64,000 nucleotides of DNA from Acidobacteriota bacterium (GTDB taxonomy: Bacteria; Acidobacteriota; Terriglobia; UBA7540). Under the pieces are notes generated by a model. The model saw only the letters and a program-made list of their open reading frames with translations. It was not told the DNA's origin and did not search any database. This document shows positions 28,508-36,783 of the stretch, in pieces (positions within the stretch are counted from its first letter, which is position 1; each line of letters begins with the position of its first letter). The position numbers and the translations under genes are program-made. The stretch lies in the NCBI GenBank assembly GCA_021817045.1, contig JAKAWG010000014.1, positions 1 through 64,000 of the forward strand, in the 5' to 3' direction.

Positions 28508-29868
28508 CACACGAGAGAGCTTGTGGGACGCGGCGCCGCCGCCGGCTCGAGCGCAAGGCGCCCCTCCATGCTTGCCTGCATGACAGCGCCGACAAGGAAC
28601 AACGAGCCGCTGACTAACACGACGTCATCCTCCGCACTTGACTGGAAGGCCGCCTCGACGGCGCGCACGGGGTCCGGCTGAATGACAAAAGATGCTGGCC
28701 ACCTGCCCGCCCGCGCCAGGATTTCATCCGGCGTGGCCGAGCGGAGCGTCCCGGTTTGCGTGAGGTAAACCTCCTCGGCCAGCGGAAAAAGCGCGGCAGC
28801 GATTTCATCCACCGCTTTATCACGCATCGAGGCGTAAACCAGCCGCAGGCGGCGGTGGGCAAACTCCTCCTTGACGAACCGGGCCAACTCCCGCGCGGCG
28901 GCCGGGTTGTGCGCCCCATCCAGTAGCACCGGTGGCCGCCCATGAATCACTTCCAGCCGTCCCGGCCAGCGCGTGGCTCGCAAGCCTTCCCGGATAGCGG
29001 CCCGAGGAATCTTCATCCTCTGCCGATCGAGCGCGAGCGCAGCGGCCACCGCTGCCGTTGCGTTTTTGATCTGAACTCTGCCTGCAAGCGACGGGAAGAG
29101 GCCCGGAAACGCTTCGCCGTCGAGCTCCAAATCAAAGCTGAATGAGCCGTCGCGGTCGTGAGCCTTCAGAATCCGCGCTCGCGCCGGTAAGTCAACCAGC
29201 TTGGCTTCGCACTCCCGGGCGCGGCGCCGGATCACTTGGGCTGCTTCTTCGTCTTCGCATCCCGAGAGCACCGGTCGGTGCGGCCGGATCACTCCGGCCT
29301 TTTCCGCTGCAATTGCCGCCCGCGTGTCGCCAAGAAACTGCTGGTGGTCCAGATCAACGTTGGTGATCACCGCCAGCCGGGGATCGGCGACGTTGGTCGC
29401 GTCCAGCCGCCCGCCCATGCCCACTTCCAGCACGGCAAAATCCGCCGCCTGACGCTCAAAATAGAGGAAGGCAGTCGCCGTGAGGAATTCGAAGAAGCTC
29501 AGCCGGGCCCTGAGCTCGCCGCGCGCGATCAGGCGCTCCACGCGCTGCCGGACCACAGTGGCCGCCGACGCCAGTTCCTCATCGGCAATCTCGCGGCCCG
29601 CCACCCGGATCCTTTCGTTCACGCGGATGAGGTGAGGTGAGGTGTAAAGGCCGGTCCGGTAGCCGGCCTGGTGCAGGATCTCTGCGAGCATTGCGCAGGT
29701 CGATCCCTTGCCGTTAGTTCCCGCGACGATTGCCGTGGGGTAGTGAAGCTGCGGGTCGCCAAGCGCCCCGAGAAGGTGACGGATTGCCGTCAGGTCGAAT
29801 TTCGCGCGCCCTACCTCGTGCCCAAGGTCGGTGAGATAGCTCACGCATTCCGCGTAATTCATCGGCAT
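28507..29868 (-). CDS. folC: Folylpolyglutamate synthase / dihydrofolate synthase
   Basis: A 453-residue Mur-ligase-like enzyme adding glutamates to folates. The P-loop is IVAGTNGKGSTCAML at 47-61; YTSPHLIRVNERI at about 77-89, GGRLDATNV at about 156-164, TNVDLDHQQFLG at about 171-182 and LLDGAHNPAA at about 312 are family motifs. It follows accD after six bases, an arrangement common in bacteria. Confidence 0.95.
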   Translation of the reverse strand: MPMNYAECVSYLTDLGHEVGRAKFDLTAIRHLLGALGDPQLHYPTAIVAGTNGKGSTCAMLAEILHQAGYRTGLYTSPHLIRVNERIRVAGREIADEELASAATVVRQRVERLIARGELRARLSFFEFLTATAFLYFERQAADFAVLEVGMGGRLDATNVADPRLAVITNVDLDHQQFLGDTRAAIAAEKAGVIRPHRPVLSGCEDEEAAQVIRRRARECEAKLVDLPARARILKAHDRDGSFSFDLELDGEAFPGLFPSLAGRVQIKNATAAVAAALALDRQRMKIPRAAIREGLRATRWPGRLEVIHGRPPVLLDGAHNPAAARELARFVKEEFAHRRLRLVYASMRDKAVDEIAAALFPLAEEVYLTQTGTLRSATPDEILARAGRWPASFVIQPDPVRAVEAAFQSSAEDDVVLVSGSLFLVGAVMQASMEGRLALEPAAAPRPTSSLV

Positions 29869-29874
29869 CCTCGC

Positions 29875-30747
29875 TCACGCGCTGCCTCCCGCGCGCTCGC
29901 AGGGGGGAGCTGCAAGCAGGCCCAGCACTCCGGCGAGATAGCCCTTCAGTTCTTTTCGGGGAACGATGGCGTCCAACATGCCATGTTCAAGCAGGAATTC
30001 GGCACGCTGAAAACCGTCGGGCAGCTTTTGGCGGATCGTCTGCTCGATCACGCGCGGTCCGGCAAAGCCAATCAGAGCGTCAGGCTCGGCGATGTTCAGA
30101 TCGCCCAGCATGGCGAAGCTCGCGGAAACGCCCCCCGTGGTCGGATCGGTAAGAACGGAGATGTAGGGAACTCGGACTTCATCAAGGCCCGCCAGCGAGG
30201 CACTGACTTTGGCCATCTGCATCAGGCTGATCGTCCCTTCCATCATTCGCGCTCCGCCCGAACACGATACGACAATCAGGGGCACCAGGCCGGCAATCGA
30301 ACGGTCGATGGCGCGGGCGATCTTTTCTCCCACCACCGCGCCCATGCTCCCGCCAATAAACCGAAACTCCATGGCGCAAATATTGACGCGCCGTCCATCC
30401 AGCAATCCCTCACCGGAAATGAGCGCATCTCGAAGTCCTGTCTCGCGCTCCGCTTTCTTCAGCCGATCCTTATAGCTCTTTGTATCCTTGAAACCAAGCG
30501 GATCAGACGACCGCAGATCGGTATCGTGCTCGGTGTATTGTCCGTCGTCAAACAGCATCGCCAGTCTGTCCCGGGCGGACATGCGGAAGTGGTGAGCACA
30601 CTTCGGGCAGCAGAACAGGTTCGCTTCGAGGTCCTTTTTCCACAGCGTCTGCTTGCACTTCTCGCACTTCGTCCAAAGGCCTTCTGTCTGCACCCGCTTC
30701 ACTTTGGGCGCTTCAAGTGGTTGTTTTTCGCGTCGAAACCAACTCAT
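29875..30747 (-). CDS. accD: Acetyl-CoA carboxylase carboxyltransferase subunit beta
   Basis: The 290-residue beta subunit of the transferase that makes malonyl-CoA. The zinc ribbon is formed by Cys28, Cys31, Cys47 and Cys50 (TKCEKCKQ...FCCPKC). The crotonase-fold core shows FRFIGGSMGAVVGEK, SGGARMMEGTISLMQMAK and LTDPTTGGVSASFAMLGD, GFAGPRVIEQT. The alpha subunit gene is not in the window. It lies 19 bases after rsfS. Confidence 0.96.
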   Translation of the reverse strand: MSWFRREKQPLEAPKVKRVQTEGLWTKCEKCKQTLWKKDLEANLFCCPKCAHHFRMSARDRLAMLFDDGQYTEHDTDLRSSDPLGFKDTKSYKDRLKKAERETGLRDALISGEGLLDGRRVNICAMEFRFIGGSMGAVVGEKIARAIDRSIAGLVPLIVVSCSGGARMMEGTISLMQMAKVSASLAGLDEVRVPYISVLTDPTTGGVSASFAMLGDLNIAEPDALIGFAGPRVIEQTIRQKLPDGFQRAEFLLEHGMLDAIVPRKELKGYLAGVLGLLAAPPCERAGGSA

Positions 30748-30766
30748 AAGCTAATCTTTCGCTTCC

Positions 30767-31105
30767 TCATTCGGGCAGTTCCACACGCTTCGCGCTTCGC
30801 CACAAACGCTCGAGATCGTAAAAGAGCCTGGCGCGCTCGATGAAAATGTGTACGACGAAGCTTAAGTAATCGAGCAGGATCCATTCTGCCTGCGGATACC
30901 CTTCGATGTGAGCAGGCGTCAGGCCGGACTTCTTCAACCTCTCGACAATAGCGTCCGAAATGCCCTGCGTGTGACGCGTCGAAGTCCCCGTGCAGATCAA
31001 GAAGAAGTCCGTGAACGAGGAGACGCCCCGCAGGTCGAACAGGCTCAGGTCCAGCGCCTTCCGGTCCTGGGCGGCGCGAATCGCGTCCCGGAGACCAGCC
31101 GTCAT
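30767..31105 (-). CDS. rsfS: Ribosomal silencing factor RsfS
   Basis: A 112-residue protein that binds ribosomal protein L14 and blocks subunit joining when nutrients are short. DLSLFDLRGVSSFTDFFLICTGTSTRH at about 19-45 and EWILLDYLSFVVHIF at about 74-88 are the family blocks. It overlaps nadD by ATGA, the usual partner order. Confidence 0.94.
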   Translation of the reverse strand: MTAGLRDAIRAAQDRKALDLSLFDLRGVSSFTDFFLICTGTSTRHTQGISDAIVERLKKSGLTPAHIEGYPQAEWILLDYLSFVVHIFIERARLFYDLERLWRSAKRVELPE

Positions 31106-31761
31106 GCGTAAGACCCTCTGCGCGTTTTGGGTTTATAGAATTCGGCCTTCAGGATGTATTCTTCCACAAGCCGGGGAATAAGGCCAGTGACGGAGCGTCC
31201 TTGGGCGAGCGCCTGGCGGATGCCGGTCGAAGAAGCGGGGACGTTGACTCCGTCGAGCACGTGCAGTCTCTCCCGGATAATGGCGCCGCGCCGCCGGCCC
31301 CCGTTCACGAAGTGCGCCGGCATCGCCGCCAGCACCTGCTCGATCCGGAAGCCGGGGCGCGAAACCACGATAAATTCCGCAAGAGCCGCCAGCCGCTCCG
31401 GCGATTTCCACTGAGGCACATCGAGGAAGGCATCCAGGCCGAGCAGGAAAAACAACCGGTCGTCCGGCCGCAACGATTTCGAAACGGCTCGCGCCGTCCC
31501 CACGGAATAATGCAATCGGCCGTCTGGCCGCGGCGACTCAAGCAACGACGGCACGAATTTCGGCTCGCCCGCACACGCCAGCGCCACCATGGCGTATCGG
31601 TGGACGTAGGGTGTAAGGCGCACGCGCCGCTTGTGCGGCGGGCTGCCGGCGGGAATGAACAGGACCCGGTCCAGCCGGAACCGGCGGGTCGCCGCTCGGG
31701 CGGCCTGCAGGTGCCCGGAATGGATGGGATCGAAGGTTCCGCCAAAAAGAGCGATGTTCAC
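31102..31761 (-). CDS. nadD: Nicotinate-nucleotide adenylyltransferase
   Basis: A 219-residue enzyme of NAD synthesis. FGGTFDPIHSGHLQAA at 6-21 holds the HxGH motif, IPAGSPPHK at about 36-44 and FFLLGLDAFLDVPQWKSPE at about 107-125 are family blocks, and SSTGIRQALAQGRSVTGLIP near the end contains the ISSTxIR-like motif. It follows obgE by about 260 bases that hold a repeat. Confidence 0.94.
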   Translation of the reverse strand: MNIALFGGTFDPIHSGHLQAARAATRRFRLDRVLFIPAGSPPHKRRVRLTPYVHRYAMVALACAGEPKFVPSLLESPRPDGRLHYSVGTARAVSKSLRPDDRLFFLLGLDAFLDVPQWKSPERLAALAEFIVVSRPGFRIEQVLAAMPAHFVNGGRRRGAIIRERLHVLDGVNVPASSTGIRQALAQGRSVTGLIPRLVEEYILKAEFYKPKTRRGSYA

Positions 31762-31820
31762 TCGTGGGTGATTTCCAATATCAGAAGCGCTGGCAGATTG
31801 CTGAGCAACGCTGGGAGCAC

Positions 31821-32000
31821 GTCATTCTGAAGAGCCGAAGGCGACGAAGAATCTCGGCATTTGCGAAATGCCAGGACGCTTCGCAGGGTTTACCGCTGGG
31901 TGGTGCATGCATGCCGACTTTCGGCATGTGTGCGGCCTGGAAGCCTCGAAGACATCGAAAGACGATGTCTGCCACCCGCGGATCTGCTCAGCATGACATG
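31821..32000. repeat. Dispersed inverted-repeat element, family B, copy 1
   Basis: The element starts GTCATTCTGAAGAGCCGAAG and has a reverse-complementary flavour at its far end (CAGCATGACA). Inside are hairpins, for example GCATTTGCGAAATGC and GACATCGAAAGACGATGTC. The left end matches copies at 36560-36645 and 42599-42700. It fills most of the gap between obgE and nadD and has no coding frame. Confidence 0.7.
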
Positions 32001-32024
32001 CCAGAAGGTTTTTTTCGCCACCCG

Positions 32025-33053
32025 TTACGTTGACACGGCTCCTGCCATCGGGCGCGGCGCTGCTTCAAGTGTCTCCCACGCTGCGCCTTTCAAGGCTTCC
32101 AGCCCTTCGCCGGTCACCGCGGAGATTTCATAAAGCCTCTGGCCTTGCTCCCTGCAGAAACGCCGCAGCGCTTCCAGCCGTTCTCCTGTACCCGCTGCAT
32201 CCACGCGCGAGGCGACCAGGATCATCGGCTTACGCGCCACCGCCGGGCTGAAACGCTCAAGTTCGGAGACGATCACGCGGTAGTCTTCGGCCGGATCGCG
32301 TCCGTTTTGTTCCGCGGCATCGATGAGGTGAAGCAGGACTCGCGTGCGTTCGATGTGCCGCAGGAATCGCACGCCCAGGCCCCGCCCCGAATGCGCTCCC
32401 TCGATGAGCCCGGGAATGTCCGCCAGCACGAACGAGCGCTCCGGATCGACCGCCACGACGCCAAGCACCGGCTCGAGCGTCGTGAAAGGATAGTCCGCGA
32501 TGCGCGGCCGCGCGGCGCTGAGGCGTGAGATCAGGGTCGACTTCCCCACGTTCGGCAAGCCCACCAGTCCGGCGTCCGCCAAAAGCTTCAGCTCAAGGCG
32601 CAGCCTTGCTTCTTCGCCCGGCTCGCCAGGATCGGCGCGACGCGGCGCCTGGTTCACCGAAGTGGCGAAACGGGCGTTACCCCGACCGCCCCGGCCGCCG
32701 CGCGCGGCCAGATAACGTTGACGGGGCTGGTCAAAGTCCCAAAGCGGCGCGCCGGTCACCTCATCGTAAACGATTGTGCCGACCGGGACTCGGATCACCA
32801 GATCTTCACCGCTCCTCCCGTGTCGGTTCGAACCTTCACCGTGCCGGCCGCGCTCCGCCGTAAATTCGTGATTGTAGCGGAACTGCAGCAGCGTGTTCAG
32901 CCCTTCGTCACCTTCAAGATAAACGCTGCCGCCGTTCCCACCGTCACCTCCGCTCGGACCGCCGCGCGGAACGTATTTTTCGCGGCGAAACGCCATGCAG
33001 CCGTTGCCTCCGGCTCCGCCCACCACGCTGATCCTGGCTTCGTCGATAAACAT
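32025..33053 (-). CDS. obgE: GTPase ObgE/CgtA
   Basis: A 342-residue ribosome-associated GTPase. The glycine-rich Obg fold (1-158) shows [20 protein letters not shown] and [16 protein letters not shown]. The GTPase domain has G1 GLPNVGKST at about 164-172, the switch region YPFTTLEP, G3 [16 protein letters not shown], and G4-like ASRVDA in place of the usual NKxD. The NKxD change (SRVD) is unusual and could alter guanine specificity. It belongs to the rplU-rpmA-obgE cluster. GAGG lies eight bases before the ATG. Confidence 0.95.
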   Translation of the reverse strand: MFIDEARISVVGGAGGNGCMAFRREKYVPRGGPSGGDGGNGGSVYLEGDEGLNTLLQFRYNHEFTAERGRHGEGSNRHGRSGEDLVIRVPVGTIVYDEVTGAPLWDFDQPRQRYLAARGGRGGRGNARFATSVNQAPRRADPGEPGEEARLRLELKLLADAGLVGLPNVGKSTLISRLSAARPRIADYPFTTLEPVLGVVAVDPERSFVLADIPGLIEGAHSGRGLGVRFLRHIERTRVLLHLIDAAEQNGRDPAEDYRVIVSELERFSPAVARKPMILVASRVDAAGTGERLEALRRFCREQGQRLYEISAVTGEGLEALKGAAWETLEAAPRPMAGAVST

Positions 33054-33321
33054 GCTTCGCGCCTCTCCGTCTCCAGAGGACGATACGCTCCATCCAAAGT
33101 CTAGCTCAAGTCACAGCTCTTGCGAAAATAAGGATGAGTGGGAGAACCCGGAAGTTGGCGGACGGGCCCCTGCCCGGGATTTGCGGCGTAGTGTGTCTCG
33201 ACGATTTGTCAGAGAAGGGGATGGCTATAAGTGCGGTTCTTCACTTCTGCCCGCAAAGCACGCCGACGGTTACAATGTGGCTGGCAAGAGCGGTAAAACG
33301 ATACGCGGCCGCGTCAAGTTT

Positions 33322-33585
33322 TCAGTCCGCCTTTGAAGCAAGAATGCTGACGAAGCGGCCCATGCGGCCCTTATTCTCGAACTGAACGACGCCCGTTACC
33401 TTGGCAAAGAGCGTGTCGTCCTTGCCGAGCCCCACATTTGCGCCGGGCTTCAGCCGCGTGCCCCGCTGCCGAACCAAAATCGATCCGCCCGTCACCAACT
33501 GGCCGCCGAAGCGTTTCACCCCCAGCCGCTGGGCATTTGAATCCCGCCCATTTCGCGAACTGCCGAGTCCCTTTTTATGAGCCAT
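33322..33585 (-). CDS. rpmA: 50S ribosomal protein L27
   Basis: An 87-residue protein of the peptidyl-transferase region. [20 protein letters not shown] and the [20 protein letters not shown] block are standard. AAAGGA is nine bases upstream. It lies between rplU and obgE, the usual order. The 268 bases to obgE hold no gene I can support. Confidence 0.97.
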   Translation of the reverse strand: MAHKKGLGSSRNGRDSNAQRLGVKRFGGQLVTGGSILVRQRGTRLKPGANVGLGKDDTLFAKVTGVVQFENKGRMGRFVSILASKAD

Positions 33586-33621
33586 GCCTAAAATTCCTTT
33601 GCGTTCCTGAATGCCGGATTG

Positions 33622-33933
33622 CTAGGCACCGGCAACTTCCTTGATGAGAACTTCGGTGAAATCCTGGCGGTGCCCGAGGACACGGCGATACTGCTTCTTT
33701 CGCTTATATTTCAAAACGCGAATCTTTTTGCCGCGCCCCTCGCCGAGAATAACGCCCGTCACTTTGGCGCCATCGACAAGCGGCTTGCCTGCCTGCAACG
33801 TTTTCCCGCGCACTGCGAACACGTGATTGAACTCCACCACCGAACCCGCCTCGCCGCGCAACCGCTCGACGCGGATCACGTCGCCTGGGGAGACCCTGTA
33901 TTGTTTCCCGCCCGTCCGGACAATGGCATACAT
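33622..33933 (-). CDS. rplU: 50S ribosomal protein L21
   Basis: A 103-residue protein from the ATG at 33933 (MYAIVRTGGKQYRV). The frame opens nine codons earlier, but GGAAAGGA lies just before this ATG and family members begin here. KIRVLKYKRKKQYRRVLGHRQDFTEVLI contains the L21 signature. First gene of the ribosomal cluster. Confidence 0.96.
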   Translation of the reverse strand: MYAIVRTGGKQYRVSPGDVIRVERLRGEAGSVVEFNHVFAVRGKTLQAGKPLVDGAKVTGVILGEGRGKKIRVLKYKRKKQYRRVLGHRQDFTEVLIKEVAGA

Positions 33934-33966
33934 AGACGAAATCCTTTCCCAAAACCGCAAATTCTT

Positions 33967-33996
33967 ATCCTACGGATTTGTGCACCCTTGTGTCAA
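33967..33996 (-). promoter_or_regulatory. Promoter of the rplU-rpmA-obgE cluster
   Basis: On the minus strand TTGACA (33991-33996) and TAGGAT (33967-33972) are 18 bases apart. The expected start of transcription is about 27 bases before the rplU ATG. Confidence 0.7.
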
Positions 33997-34550
33997 ACAC
34001 GCGTTATCTCTCGTCCGTGACGGCCCATCTCCGGCCGTTCCCGCAGGGCTCGCTGCAGTGCTCCCAATGCGATGGGGCAGGCTTGATTTCAGCTCATATT
34101 TTCCCAGCGCCGGCTATTTGTGTATGTCATTTGTTTTCTATGACTTATATATATTGCGGGCTTTGCCCTAGCCTTTATAAGATTATCATTCTAAATTACT
34201 TAATCCATTTATGGCCGAAAAGCTTGGCTTTGGTTTTGGCTTTGCTCGTCATAAGCAAATTCTAATGTTGTTTGCTTTCAGTAACTTGGTGGGTTTCCAG
34301 AGCAATACCGGCCTATCAATTTCGCTCAAAGTCCCTAGCCTAGCGATTTTTCCCAGACCCGCAGAATTGAGCCTTTGACGGCCGGTTTGCAGCGTGCAAG
34401 CTGGCGAGATCGTTGTTTGGCAGGAAGAGTTCGTGAGGGACATGGCGGACCTCCTAACAATACGTCCGCGAGGGGCCTACTTACTTAATAATACACAGGC
34501 GGCGGGCGTCTGCCAAGGCCGGGGCGGAGGCATTTTTCAAGAAATTATTC
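33997..34550. other. Gene-free, partly AT-rich region between rplU and the membrane-protein cassette
   Basis: About 550 bases without a convincing gene. 34120-34360 is clearly richer in A and T than its surroundings, with runs such as TATATATA and many short stops in all frames. A minus-strand frame at 34249-34443 has no recognisable product or ribosome binding site. It could be the remains of a transferred segment, or a regulatory region. Confidence 0.5.
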
Positions 34551-34579
34551 TTGACAAAGACATGTTTGTTATGCAGACT
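34551..34579 (+). promoter_or_regulatory. Candidate promoter of the membrane-protein cassette
   Basis: A perfect TTGACA (34551-34556) is followed after 17 bases by a poor -10, CAGACT. The gene start is 57 bases further on, with GAGAGGGG just before it. Confidence 0.35.
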
Positions 34580-34635
34580 AGTTTGTAGGTGTAGAGAGCC
34601 CGGCCTAATGGTCCTCTCGGAGAGGGGTTGAAAAC

Positions 34636-34980
34636 ATGACGGACATTGTGAATGGGTCCCCTGAAGTTTCGCCGAAGAAACTCTCCGAACTGGAGAAGGT
34701 AACGCGCCAATATGCGAAGTTTTCGAAAAATGCGGTTGGATTGGGTCACGTATTCGGAGGCGGACTGCTGTTCCTGTCCGTATACTTGGTGAGCCATATT
34801 CAACTCGGGACGTTCGGCCGGCTTCTGCTGGGCGCCGCGCCGTTTGGCTGGGTTTTTGGCAAAGAGTGGCTCCGCGAACATTACTATCAATCCAGCGGAC
34901 GCGTGACGCAGCGCGGGGGCGGGTGTGGGAGCGCCCAGTTCAGGCGCTGCTCACCGGGGTCATGGCACTCATCAGCCTGA
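34636..34980 (+). CDS. Hypothetical membrane protein, frameshifted near its middle
   Basis: The annotated frame gives 114 residues. The first about 95 are sensible: a polar start, then hydrophobic segments at about 36-55 (VGLGHVFGGGLLFLSVYLVS) and 59-75. After GRVTQRGGG the frame becomes low in sense (CGSAQFRRCSPGSW). If one base is added in the run of five G at 34915-34919, reading continues as RVWERPVQALLTGVMALISL and TASGFVIYSLPEDFSWPPCW, a further membrane helix, to a stop at 35048. The intact product would be about 137 residues. Either a mutation or an assembly error. GAGAGGGG is eight bases before the ATG. No family recognised. Confidence 0.6.
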   Translation: MTDIVNGSPEVSPKKLSELEKVTRQYAKFSKNAVGLGHVFGGGLLFLSVYLVSHIQLGTFGRLLLGAAPFGWVFGKEWLREHYYQSSGRVTQRGGGCGSAQFRRCSPGSWHSSA

Positions 34981-35023
34981 CTGCGAGCGGCTTTGTGATT
35001 TACAGCCTGCCGGAGGACTTTTC

Positions 35024-35320
35024 GTGGCCACCCTGTTGGGCATTCTGATCTATGTCGCGCTGTTGCTGGCGCTGCCGTTGATTGTCTGGCGGTATCTGCG
35101 CGCTCCCTCCGAGTTTGTGGTCGGGGTCGCGCTTTTCCTATTCTCCGCCATCCTGCTCAGCGGCAGCCCTCTGGCCGGCCCTCCGCGAGCCATATGGGTC
35201 CGCGCATTCATGTTTGTAGCTCAGATCGTCGCGCTGGTTATGGTCCCGGTGGGATTGGTTGAACACGTGGAATTTCTGAAGCTCCGGCGGAAAATGCGTA
35301 CTCTGAGGGACGCGGCATGA
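35024..35320 (+). CDS. Hypothetical three-helix membrane protein
   Basis: From GTG 35024 the product has 98 residues with hydrophobic segments at about 3-20, 29-43 and 51-72, ending in a basic tail (KLRRKMRTLRDAA). GGAGG lies seven bases before the GTG, inside the end of the preceding (frame-corrected) gene, which it overlaps by 25 bases. The frame is open further upstream to 34925, but that part has no coding character. Its end overlaps the regulator ATG by four bases. No family recognised; probably works with the preceding membrane protein and the regulator. Confidence 0.65.
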   Translation: MATLLGILIYVALLLALPLIVWRYLRAPSEFVVGVALFLFSAILLSGSPLAGPPRAIWVRAFMFVAQIVALVMVPVGLVEHVEFLKLRRKMRTLRDAA

Positions 35321-35625
35321 GAGCGGACCTGGAAGACCTGTTAAACCTGGACCGCCTCGTACACGAACCCGCGCGCCTGGTGATTCTGACTGTGCTGGCG
35401 GAAGCAGGGGGTGTGGAGTTCCGGTTCTTGGAGAACATCTCCGGGCTAACCAAGGGAAATCTCTCCAGCCACATTTCCAGGCTGGAAGAAGCCGGCTACC
35501 TTGAGGTGGAAAAGTCGTTTCGCGGCAAAATTCCCTCAACCTTTCTGAGGATTACCAGCCGTGGACGCAGCGCTCTCAAAAGCTATCGAGATAATCTCAA
35601 GCGTGCCCTTCACCGGAAATCGTAA
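35317..35625 (+). CDS. Winged-helix transcriptional regulator (HTH_34/MarR-like)
   Basis: A 102-residue single-domain regulator. The recognition region is FLENISGLTKGNLSSHISRLEEAGYLEVEK at about 37-66, and the wing is KIPSTFLRITSRGRSAL. This is typical of the short winged-helix proteins that lie downstream of a small membrane protein and probably control that operon. It overlaps the membrane protein gene by ATGA. No ligand domain is present, so sensing must be through the membrane partners or by autoregulation; this is inference. Confidence 0.85.
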   Translation: MRADLEDLLNLDRLVHEPARLVILTVLAEAGGVEFRFLENISGLTKGNLSSHISRLEEAGYLEVEKSFRGKIPSTFLRITSRGRSALKSYRDNLKRALHRKS

Positions 35626-35634
35626 TTACAGTTG

Positions 35635-36564
35635 TTATTTGCTCGTTGCCTGTGCAAGGGCTTCGTCAACCGCCTTGAAGAGCTCCGCCGGGGTCAAAGC
35701 GCCGGCGTACATTTTGCCGTTGATGAAGAAGGTCGGGGTGCTGCTAACGCCGAGTTTCTCCCCTTCCAGGAAATCCTGCCTGACGCGCGGCAAAGCGCTC
35801 TTGGCGTCAATGCAAGAAGCCAGTTTGGTACGGTCGAGTCCGGCTTGCGCGCCCAAAGCCAGCAACTGGTCGCGTGCTGTCTTGGCCTGGATGGTGGCCT
35901 GGTTTTTGAAGATAAGCGTTCGGTAGGCCGAAAAATCGGATGGGTTGATCTGATAAGCGCACTCGCTGGCCAGGGCCCCCATGACTGCCCAGGGGTGAAT
36001 GCTGAAGAGCGGAAACTCCTTGAAAATGACGCGCACCTTTCCGTCATACTTGGGCAGCAGTTGATTTTCCAGCACCTGCTGCATTTGCGCGCACATGGGG
36101 CATTCCAGGTCCGCATATTCGACGATCGTTACGGGCGCGTCGGCTGATCCAGCGGAGGGCTGGTCCTTCGTCTGGATGATTTCCTCCACTTCCTTTCGCG
36201 GATCGACATTCAGGGGGTAAAGGACGCCCTGGATGAGATACTGCCCGCCCTTGGAGACGTAATAGCTCTGCGTTCCGGTCCGATTCCCTTCAGTTAAAGT
36301 GACGGTAGTGCGGTCGAAACCGGGGTAAATGGACGGCGTCAGCGGTCCAACCGTGACCTTGGCTGATGCGGGCACCGAGAATCGTCTTCGGAGGTATTGC
36401 GCGATCTTATCGCGCATCGCTTCAGAAGCCTGAGTTGCCGGCTGCGCCCCGGCTGCGCCCGGCGCAGAACTGGCGCAGATGAGCGCCAGTAATATAACTG
36501 CTGTCCCCAATCTTACGCGCAATCGTTTAGGAGCTTGTTGAACAACGTCTCGGGATGGTGTCAT
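35635..36564 (-). CDS. DsbA-like thioredoxin-fold protein with one N-terminal accessory module
   Basis: An exported disulfide oxidoreductase of the Thioredoxin_4/DsbA type. From ATG 36564 it has 309 residues: signal peptide about 16-40, one accessory module at about 70-117 (VTVGPLTPSIYPGF, VSKGGQYLIQGVLYPL), and the thioredoxin domain from about 140 with YADLECPMCAQM (Cys155, Cys158). The helical insertion (SECAYQINPSDFSAYRTLIF) and cis-proline loop (GVSSTPTFFING) follow. The open frame goes back to 36666, but codons 1-34 of that frame lie in a repeat. A TTG start about 14 codons after the ATG is also possible. It is a paralogue of the next upstream gene. Confidence 0.85.
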   Translation of the reverse strand: MTPSRDVVQQAPKRLRVRLGTAVILLALICASSAPGAAGAQPATQASEAMRDKIAQYLRRRFSVPASAKVTVGPLTPSIYPGFDRTTVTLTEGNRTGTQSYYVSKGGQYLIQGVLYPLNVDPRKEVEEIIQTKDQPSAGSADAPVTIVEYADLECPMCAQMQQVLENQLLPKYDGKVRVIFKEFPLFSIHPWAVMGALASECAYQINPSDFSAYRTLIFKNQATIQAKTARDQLLALGAQAGLDRTKLASCIDAKSALPRVRQDFLEGEKLGVSSTPTFFINGKMYAGALTPAELFKAVDEALAQATSK

Positions 36565-36645
36565 TCCGAGCGGAGCGAGGAATCTCGCACTGAAAGTGAG
36601 GCAACGACGAGATTCCTCGCCGCCTTCGGCTTCTCGGAATGACAT
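36560..36645. repeat. Dispersed inverted-repeat element, family B, copy 2
   Basis: A nearly perfect inverted repeat: GTCATTCCGAGCGGAGCGAG at the left and TTCTCGGAATGACAT at the right, with GAGGAATCTCG and CGAGATTCCTCG inside. It overlaps the start of the DsbA-like gene, supplying its likely ATG (CGGAATGACA), and makes the longer frame misleading. Confidence 0.85.
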
Positions 36646-36783
36646 GGTGTGGCCGTTTTTCAACAAGCGCTTTGACCTCGTGTATGACGTGTTTTTGGAA
36701 AGCCGCTTCGTCGCGCCTGATTTCCGGCTGATGAGATGCTGCGCGGCAGCCTCGCTTCACCCTTCAGCGCGTTCGGGTACATG

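Noticed and set aside
34249-34443. 64-residue minus-strand frame in the AT-rich gap
   Set aside because: No ribosome binding site, no family resemblance, and it lies in DNA with many stops.
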